NCBI GenBank assembly: GCA_018661505.1
Contig: JABJIE010000044.1
Span: forward strand, 1 to 40,236
DNA: 40,236 nt
Source of the DNA: Lentimicrobiaceae bacterium
GTDB taxonomy: Bacteria > Bacteroidota > Bacteroidia > Bacteroidales > F082
Reading direction: 5' to 3'
The notes beneath the pieces are model-generated. The model did no database searches. It saw only the letters and a program-made list of their open reading frames with translations, and had not been told where the DNA came from. The translations under genes and the position numbers were made by a program. The number at the start of each line of letters is the position of its first letter. Position 1 is the first letter of the stretch. Shown piece after piece: positions 34,670-40,236 of the stretch.

Positions 34670-34743
34670 TGATCCCGGCAGGACTCGAACCTGCGACCCG
34701 CAGCTTAGAAGGCTGCTGCTCTATCCAGCTGAGCTACGAGACC
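34670..34743 (-). tRNA. tRNA-Arg (TCT anticodon)
   Basis: On the minus strand GGTCTCG (34743-34737) pairs with CGGGATC (34677-34671, two G-U type pairs) with discriminator A at 34670. The D arm GCTCAGCTGGATAGAGC, anticodon loop CTTCTAA in a GCAGC/GCTGC stem, and T arm GCAGGTTCGAGTCCTGC are clear. The anticodon TCT reads AGA/AGG, the common arginine codons in this A/T-rich genome. About 74 nt; CCA not encoded. Confidence 0.95.
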
Positions 34744-34759
34744 ATTTTTTAATGGGCAG

Positions 34760-34767
34760 CAAAAGTA
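34760..34767 (-). promoter_or_regulatory. -7 element for tRNA-Arg
   Basis: TACTTTTG on the minus strand fits TAnnTTTG and lies 17 bases before the tRNA. The -33 element is not evident. Confidence 0.5.
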
Positions 34768-34798
34768 TAAATAATTTATATAATACCATAGGTAATAC

Positions 34799-37735
34799 CT
34801 AACTATTTCGTAATGCATCGTGTAAAACTTCAACAGGGTGATATGACCTTCTTCCTGTTCCATCTTTTATCTGGTGTCTGCAAGATGTTCCAGTTGCTAC
34901 AATAAGAGTATTTTCATCCGTTTCACGAACAGCAGGGAAAAGAACCATGTCACCAATTTCCATGGATAGATTATAGTGTTCCTTTTCAAAACCAAAGGAA
35001 CCAGCCATGCCACAACATCCTGATGGTATTTCTTCTGCAGTATAATTACTAGGAAAATTTAGAACGAATTTTGTGGGCGATGTGCTGGCTAATGCCTTCT
35101 GATGGCAATGCCCATGTAGTTTTATTTTTCTTTGTGAACTTGTAAACTGATCCTTAGATATATGTCCCAACTCCATTTCCTGCATAAGAAACTCTTCCAA
35201 CATATATGAGTTTTCTGCTAACACCTTAGCTTTTTCACGTTTATCGTCATCCGCCAAATCAATATATTCATCTCTTAGCGCCAATATTGCAGATGGTTCA
35301 ATGCCAACCAAAGGTTTATCCTTACTAACAATATTGCTAAGCATGGCAATGTTCTGATTGGCAATTTTTTTTGCTTTTAAAACAAGCCCTTTGCTTAGAT
35401 AAGTACGAGCACTTTCATAATGATTGGGAATAATTACCTGATAACCCAATTTTGATAGTAAGGTTATGGCCTTTATTCCTATTTCGGTGTCATTGTATTT
35501 TGTGAATTCATCATTAAACAAATAAACCCTTCCATTGGGAAAATTGGAGCCCATAACCTTTGAGTTTATCTTAAGCCATGAATCCAGTGTGATATTATTC
35601 AGTTTTGGAAGTTTCCTTTTTGAGGAGAACCCTGTAATATAACTTGTTAAGTATGAAGTTACTGAGTTTTGGGTGAAAAAATTATAAATAGAAGGAACAT
35701 AGCTTCCAACTTTACTTAACTTTGAGAAATTGGCTATTAACAAAGTTCTAAAAGGAATTCCATGGGATTTATAGTAGTGTTGAAGGAATTCAGCCTTAAG
35801 TTTGGTTACATCAACGCTGGATGGACACTCTGACTTACATGCTTTACACGATAGACATAAATCCATAACATCGTAAATTTCCTTGTGATCAAATGGGTTT
35901 TCCTTTTTCGAGATGGTAAGAAACTCACGAAGGATATTTGCTCTGGCTCTTGTTGATTGACTTTCCTTATGTGTTGCCATATATGATGGGCACATGGTGC
36001 CACCGATAACAGCTGTTTTTCTACAGGCCGCAGTACCATTACACTTTTCTGCTGCTCTTAGTATACCCTGATCTTCGGAAAAATTAAAATAGGTATCAAT
36101 TTTACGAGCTTGGATTTTAGGATCATACCTTAAATGAGTATTCATTTTAGGGGTATTTACAATTTTCCCAGGGTTAAAGATATTTTTTGGATCCCAAACT
36201 TTTTTTAACTCTTGAAACAGGCCATATATTTTATCTCCTACCATGAGGGGTATAAATTCACCCCTAAGCCTTCCATCTCCGTGTTCACCGCTAAGTGAAC
36301 CATTATATTTTTTTACCAACCTTGCACTTTCTTCCGCAAGAGTGTGAAATAGCTCCACATCCTTCGGATCTTTTAAATTTAATATTGGTCTAAGGTGAAG
36401 CTCACCGGTTGAAATGTGTGCATAGTAAACACATGTCTTCTCGTATTTTTTTAAAATTTCATCAAACTCTTCAATGTAAGAAGGAAGCTGCTCTGGGTTA
36501 ACGGCGGTGTCTTCAATAACTGGCACTGGTTTGGCATCTCCAGGCATATTATTTAAAATTCCCAAACCTGCTTTTCGCAGGTCCCAAACTTTTTTAATAT
36601 CACCATTTTGAATCAATGGAAAATGATATCCATATCCCTTGGATCTCATTTCCTCTTCCATAGATTGAGATTTTCTAACAATTTCATTGGGATCTTCTTC
36701 GGCAAACTCAACTATCAGTATTGCACCAGGATCTCCCTCAACAAAGAATCTATTTTTCTCCTGGGCAATATTCTTCTTGGTTAGTTCCAAAATAATATTA
36801 TCCATCAATTCCACAGCAACGGGTTTGTGTTTTAGTGCAATGAGGTTAGCTTTTAAAGCACTGCTAACCGAGTCAAGATGAACACAAACAAGGGCTTTGT
36901 TGGCAGGAGGGAGGCTAACCAAGTTTAACTTAATGGCCGTTGTAAATGCCAAAGTACCTTCCGATCCTGCAAGTAGTTTAACGAAGTTAAAGCTGTTACC
37001 ATCCTCATTAAATGGTTTCATGTTAAGAAGCAAATCCAGAGCATACCCAGTATTTCTTCTGCGTAGCTTGATATCAGGATATTCTCGGAGAATACTTTGT
37101 TTATTATCTTCGTTATTTAACGTATCGAGAATGTTTTTGTATACCCTACCCTCAAGGGTGTTATGTGATACTTTTCTATTAATATCACTTACATCCGTTG
37201 ATTTGAAAGTAACTTCACTACCATCGCTTAATACTGTCTCAAGTTCCAGGGTATGGTCTCTGGTGCTACCATATATTAGTGAATGAGTTCCACAGGCATT
37301 ATTGCCTACCATTCCACCTATCATACACCTATTGGCAGTGGATGTTTCTGGTCCAAAAAATAATCCAAATTCCTCCAGGTACCTATTTAGTTCTTCTAAT
37401 ACTACTCCAGGTTGCACCAAAACCCATCTTTCCTTTGTGTTAATTTCCAGGATTTTGGTCATGTAACGCGATACATCAGCAATGATTCCTCCTCCAACAA
37501 CCTGACCGGCAAGTGATGTTCCAGCAGTTCTAGGAATAATTGAGGTTTTGTTTTGGGATGCAAAGGATATCAATAATTTTATGTCTTGCCTGGTCTTTGG
37601 GTAAACTACAGCACCAGGTATTTCTCTGTATGCCGATGCATCAGTTGAATACATAATACGTGTACTTATATCGGTGAATATTTCACCGCTAAACTTACTT
37701 TCAAGTTTTTGTATTTTATCTGATATATCAGTCAT
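34799..37735 (-). CDS. FAD-linked oxidoreductase with Fe-S and CCG domains (D-2-hydroxyacid dehydrogenase type)
   Basis: A 978-residue single-chain oxidoreductase. Domains in order: FAD-binding PCMH domain (about 20-250; IIPRTAGTSLAGQVVGGGIIADVSRYM and GNNACGTHSLIYGSTRDH), FAD-oxidase C domain (to about 530; HISTGELHLRPIL, LSGEHGDGRLRGEFI), a Cys-rich region (CNGTAACRKT ... GGTMCPSYMAT), a 4Fe-4S motif (CLSCKACKSECPSSVDV), and a C-terminal CCG domain (GHCHQKAL ... GCCGMAGSFG). This matches the YdiJ/glycolate oxidase group that oxidises D-lactate, glycolate or D-2-hydroxyglutarate; which one is open. ATG 37735 is used because the promoter element lies across the longer start at 37756. Confidence 0.88.
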   Translation of the reverse strand: MTDISDKIQKLESKFSGEIFTDISTRIMYSTDASAYREIPGAVVYPKTRQDIKLLISFASQNKTSIIPRTAGTSLAGQVVGGGIIADVSRYMTKILEINTKERWVLVQPGVVLEELNRYLEEFGLFFGPETSTANRCMIGGMVGNNACGTHSLIYGSTRDHTLELETVLSDGSEVTFKSTDVSDINRKVSHNTLEGRVYKNILDTLNNEDNKQSILREYPDIKLRRRNTGYALDLLLNMKPFNEDGNSFNFVKLLAGSEGTLAFTTAIKLNLVSLPPANKALVCVHLDSVSSALKANLIALKHKPVAVELMDNIILELTKKNIAQEKNRFFVEGDPGAILIVEFAEEDPNEIVRKSQSMEEEMRSKGYGYHFPLIQNGDIKKVWDLRKAGLGILNNMPGDAKPVPVIEDTAVNPEQLPSYIEEFDEILKKYEKTCVYYAHISTGELHLRPILNLKDPKDVELFHTLAEESARLVKKYNGSLSGEHGDGRLRGEFIPLMVGDKIYGLFQELKKVWDPKNIFNPGKIVNTPKMNTHLRYDPKIQARKIDTYFNFSEDQGILRAAEKCNGTAACRKTAVIGGTMCPSYMATHKESQSTRARANILREFLTISKKENPFDHKEIYDVMDLCLSCKACKSECPSSVDVTKLKAEFLQHYYKSHGIPFRTLLIANFSKLSKVGSYVPSIYNFFTQNSVTSYLTSYITGFSSKRKLPKLNNITLDSWLKINSKVMGSNFPNGRVYLFNDEFTKYNDTEIGIKAITLLSKLGYQVIIPNHYESARTYLSKGLVLKAKKIANQNIAMLSNIVSKDKPLVGIEPSAILALRDEYIDLADDDKREKAKVLAENSYMLEEFLMQEMELGHISKDQFTSSQRKIKLHGHCHQKALASTSPTKFVLNFPSNYTAEEIPSGCCGMAGSFGFEKEHYNLSMEIGDMVLFPAVRETDENTLIVATGTSCRHQIKDGTGRRSYHPVEVLHDALRNS

Positions 37736-37753
37736 GTACTGTATCCTAATAAA

Positions 37754-37761
37754 CAAAGATA
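37754..37761 (-). promoter_or_regulatory. -7 element for the FAD/Fe-S dehydrogenase
   Basis: TATCTTTG on the minus strand matches TAnnTTTG, 18 bases before the ATG at 37735, and overlaps the alternative start at 37756, which is therefore rejected. Confidence 0.55.
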
Positions 37762-37830
37762 TAATGTATGTTTAAACCATCTAAGTTTTAGAACATAAAA
37801 ATTAGGTAAAAATCTATCCATTAAAACTTC

Positions 37831-38784
37831 CTAATAACCAAGTAGAGATAAATATCTTTGTTTGATTTTCTCCGAAAAAGCTAAACTTTTAAAGCAATTT
37901 AGAATCTGGGTTTTGTCTGCTGGTAATCCCTTTAGTAATTTACATACAAGGTTTTTAGACTTTAAATTCCCGTCTATGGAAATTGTTTTGATGATACCTT
38001 TCTCAACTTCCATAACAATGGATACCTTTTCAATCTTATTGTTAATTGTAAAAGAAGGCGAGTACCCATAGTTCCATTCCCATTTTGAATATTTTGTATC
38101 AACAAGTTTATTAATGTTATTTATGTCTTCTTCTGTTAGCTCATACTCTTCGGTTATGTTATAATACGACCTAATAAAGGATAAAAATTTATTTTGAAAA
38201 TCTGTGATGGTTATACTATCTTTTATAAGTGTGGATAAGTTTGTAACTTCAGCTCTAACCGACTTTACAGCCTTGTCTGTTATTTTATAATCAGCTGGTG
38301 TAATAGCCTTTTCAAGAACGTTAAGGTTTGAATTGAAAAGCAAAGTTCCATGGTGAAGAACCCTTTTTTTATGCACATGGGCCGAATTACCTGAAAACTT
38401 TTTCCCATTGATGGTAAGGTTATTTTTCCCTGAGAATTCTGCTTTGAGTTCAAATGATTTCAGAAATTCGATAATGGGCGTTGTAAACGATATAAAATCC
38501 ACAAGCTGTTCTCGTTTTTCTGATTTTGTTATTACAGAATAATTCAGATTGCCATCATCGTGGAATACTGTTCCTCCTCCGGATATCCTTCTGATAACTG
38601 GAATATTTTTCTCATCCAAGTAGCTTGTATTAATCTCAGCAAATGTATTCTGATGCTTTCCTATAACAACCGAAGGGTTATTTTGCCAAATCATAACAAA
38701 TTCATCATCAAAATTCTTCAGGAAGTATTCTTCGGCAGCTATATTGAAAAATGGATCTGATTGTTTCCGGTTTATCAGTAGCAT
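37831..38784 (-). CDS. lplA: lipoate-protein ligase
   Basis: A 317-residue lipoyl ligase that activates lipoate with ATP and attaches it to E2 subunits and GcvH. Motifs: RRISGGGTVFHDDGNLNYSVI (lipoate/AMP loop), NLTINGKKFSGNSAHVHKKRVLHHGTLLF with the catalytic lysine in GKKFSG, and a C-terminal accessory domain (about 245-317). It starts one base after the folP stop, so the two genes are translationally close. It salvages lipoate; lipA/lipB are not in the window. Confidence 0.92.
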   Translation of the reverse strand: MLLINRKQSDPFFNIAAEEYFLKNFDDEFVMIWQNNPSVVIGKHQNTFAEINTSYLDEKNIPVIRRISGGGTVFHDDGNLNYSVITKSEKREQLVDFISFTTPIIEFLKSFELKAEFSGKNNLTINGKKFSGNSAHVHKKRVLHHGTLLFNSNLNVLEKAITPADYKITDKAVKSVRAEVTNLSTLIKDSITITDFQNKFLSFIRSYYNITEEYELTEEDINNINKLVDTKYSKWEWNYGYSPSFTINNKIEKVSIVMEVEKGIIKTISIDGNLKSKNLVCKLLKGLPADKTQILNCFKSLAFSEKIKQRYLSLLGY

Positions 38785-38785
38785 A

Positions 38786-39655
38786 TTAATTATTTGATTT
38801 ATTGTACTCTTTTACAATACTTATAACTTGCTTGGCCTCTTTTACATCATGAACCCTAATAATATTTGCTCCGTTTAGTAAAGCCATTGTATTAAGTGAA
38901 ATGGTTCCTGCCAGAGCCTCCGATGGATCTGTATCCAATACCTTGTTTATCATTGATTTTCTTGATGTTCCAACCATTAATGGATAATCATTAAAACGTA
39001 AATCTTCAAGGTTTTTAATTATTTCATAGTTGCTACCAACAGATTTACCAAAACCAATTCCTGGATCAAGGATAATTTTGTTGAAACCTTCTTTTTCCAG
39101 AGATTTAATTTGGGTGCTAAAAAATGATTTTACAGTTAATAAAATACTACTTTCAATGGGGTTGGTCTGCATATTCTGTGGTGTGCCATTAATATGCATA
39201 AGAACGTAAGGTATGTTAAGCTTTGCTATTGTTTTGAACATATTATTGTCAAATGTACCTCCTGAAATATCATTAATCATGTGCGCACCAATAGCAGCTA
39301 ATTCCTTGGCAACCTTTGACCTGTATGTATCTATTGAAATAATGGCTTCCGGAAAATTCTTTATGATAAGCTCAACTGGATTAATTAACCTTGATAGTTC
39401 AATTTCCACATCAATAGTATCCGCACCCGGTCTTGTGGATACAGCACCTATGTCAATAATATCTGCCCCTTCCTTGAGCATATTTTCAACCCTAAGAAGT
39501 ATTTTATCTGAGTTATTATATGTATCACCATCATAAAATGAATCTGGCGTTAGGTTTAATATACCCATCACCTTAGGAGTTGTAAAACAGAGACTTCTAT
39601 TATTATTTATCCTAATGCTTTTAATCTCGTTAAAATCCGTAATTTTATTGCCCAT
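38786..39655 (-). CDS. folP: dihydropteroate synthase
   Basis: FolP (289 residues) joins p-aminobenzoate to hydroxymethyldihydropterin diphosphate to give dihydropteroate. Motifs: VMGILNLTPDSFYDGD (loop 1), DIGAVSTRPGAD (loop 2), AIISIDTYRSKVAKELAA, HMINDISGG, ILDPGIGFGKSV, and PLMVGTSRKSMI. It diverges from the DUF1599 gene with 50 bp between, as is frequent in Bacteroidota, and lplA follows with a one-base gap. Confidence 0.95.
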   Translation of the reverse strand: MGNKITDFNEIKSIRINNNRSLCFTTPKVMGILNLTPDSFYDGDTYNNSDKILLRVENMLKEGADIIDIGAVSTRPGADTIDVEIELSRLINPVELIIKNFPEAIISIDTYRSKVAKELAAIGAHMINDISGGTFDNNMFKTIAKLNIPYVLMHINGTPQNMQTNPIESSILLTVKSFFSTQIKSLEKEGFNKIILDPGIGFGKSVGSNYEIIKNLEDLRFNDYPLMVGTSRKSMINKVLDTDPSEALAGTISLNTMALLNGANIIRVHDVKEAKQVISIVKEYNKSNN

Positions 39656-39675
39656 TTAAAGAAAGTATTGCTCAG

Positions 39676-39683
39676 CAAAATTA
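39676..39683 (-). promoter_or_regulatory. -7 element for folP-lplA
   Basis: TAATTTTG on the minus strand matches TAnnTTTG, 20 bases before the folP ATG. The -33 element is not clear; the 50-bp divergent gap must hold both promoters. Confidence 0.5.
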
Positions 39684-39705
39684 AAATTAAAACTCGATAC
39701 TTGGT

Positions 39706-40236
39706 ATGAGTAAAAACACAGCCACACAATTTAACGAAGTTATTGAATACTGCCGTGAAATTTTTGAAGTAAAACAAAAGGATTACGGAACAGCTTGGAG
39801 GATATTAAGGTTAAGTAGCTTAACTGATCAGATATATATAAAAGCTAACCGAATCAGAAGCTTGCAGGTAAAGGATAAGCATATGGTTGATGAGGGTATA
39901 ATACCTGAATTTGTAGGTATTGTAAATTACTCGGTTATGGCTCTGATTCAGTTGGATCTTGGCGTGGCAGAATCAGATGACTTAAGTCCCGGTAAGGCAA
40001 ATAAACGATATAGGGAAAAACTTGAAGAAAGCCGTGATTTAATGTTGAGCAAGAATCATGACTATGATGAGGCATGGCGTAATATGAGAATATCTTCCCT
40101 TACGGATATAATCCTCATGAAACTTCTTCGAATTAAACAGATTGAAGATAATCAAGGCCAGACATTAGTTTCCGAAGGACTGGATGCCAACTATCAGGAT
40201 ATTATTAATTATTCCCTATTTGCATTAATTAAATTG
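39706..40236 (+). CDS. DUF1599 protein (partial, 3' end outside window)
   Basis: An ATG-initiated frame (MSKNTATQFNEVIEYCREIF) open to the right edge, 177 codons visible. Two internal copies of the same unit are seen: KQKDYGTAWRILRLSSLTDQ ... GIVNYSVMALIQLDLG (about residues 24-92) and KNHDYDEAWRNMRISSLTDI ... DIINYSLFALIKL (about 112-177). Both match the DUF1599 unit, which I believe is also described as a nucleotide-modification-associated domain. The function is unknown. It is divergent from folP, which is typical for the phylum; pairing with folate or DNA metabolism is suggestive only. Confidence 0.8.
   Translation, partial: MSKNTATQFNEVIEYCREIFEVKQKDYGTAWRILRLSSLTDQIYIKANRIRSLQVKDKHMVDEGIIPEFVGIVNYSVMALIQLDLGVAESDDLSPGKANKRYREKLEESRDLMLSKNHDYDEAWRNMRISSLTDIILMKLLRIKQIEDNQGQTLVSEGLDANYQDIINYSLFALIKL

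Noticed and set aside
34608-34802. 64-codon ORF running through tRNA-Arg
   Set aside because: It is the familiar spurious translation of a tRNA gene and terminator (CDPGRTRTCDPQLRRLLLYP type).
1-40236. CRISPR arrays, insertion sequences, prophage, toxin-antitoxin pairs, tmRNA
   Set aside because: I looked for repeat-spacer patterns, transposase motifs, phage structural genes and small paired ORFs and found none that I could support.

Overview
The window looks like a low-GC chromosomal segment from a member of the Bacteroidota, probably Bacteroidia-like. The support is: a protein with a type IX secretion C-terminal sorting domain, a TonB receptor with an N-terminal carboxypeptidase-regulatory-like domain, TAnnTTTG promoter -7 elements in front of many genes, several Bacteroidota-typical gene neighbourhoods (surE-lpxB, kdsC-DUF2520, folP/DUF1599), and a PyrI subunit, which I associate more with Bacteroidales than with Flavobacteria. 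The assignment is inference. I see no insertion sequence, prophage, CRISPR array or rRNA. Almost every gene is a core or conserved one.

Layout. At 1-85 lies the start of a truncated secreted protein, then tRNA-Asp (183-257) with a hairpin terminator and a near-consensus promoter. A long leftward operon-like run (8412 down to 454) carries a DUF7935-like membrane protein, a DUF2520 Rossmann protein, kdsC, a UbiA prenyltransferase, a Maf pyrophosphatase, surE, a small membrane protein, lpxB and comEC. A divergent class I aminotransferase follows (8622-9830), then a leftward TonB receptor (9862-12270) preceded by a TPP riboswitch. Next comes a DNA-damage type cassette (12441-18917): a short DnaE-type polymerase and a DinB polymerase leftward, and divergently an S24/LexA-like self-cleaving repressor plus a DnaQ exonuclease-GIY-YIG (UvrC/Cho) fusion. 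Then leftward: an oligopeptide-type binding lipoprotein, lon, a GlmU-like protein, ribosomal protein L31, a LuxC-type acyl-CoA reductase, a small exported protein, an AlbA_2/schlafen-type protein with no ordinary start codon, and pyrI-pyrB.

smpB runs rightward at 29174-29623. Leftward genes follow: guanine deaminase, aat, a catalytically degenerate agmatine-deiminase-family protein with a T9SS tail, and a class III aminotransferase. A rightward methyltransferase, tRNA-Arg, a leftward FAD/Fe-S dehydrogenase, lplA and folP, and a rightward DUF1599 gene cut by the right edge complete the window.

The most interesting points are as follows. (1) pyrBI is preceded by a leader with a 46-codon ORF that runs through an intrinsic terminator and overlaps the pyrB start by ATGA, preceded by an 11-bp-stem hairpin: the layout of the E. 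coli pyrL-pyrBI attenuator. (2) The S24 repressor / DnaQ-Cho / DinB / DnaE cassette looks like a self-contained SOS mutagenesis and repair module, with a palindrome lying on the repressor promoter. (3) The secreted agmatine-deiminase-like protein has lost every catalytic position I can align. (4) The AlbA_2 gene lacks a start codon in its conserved frame but has a ten-T run where slippage would join it to an upstream ATG. All claims rest on reading the sequence; no search was run.
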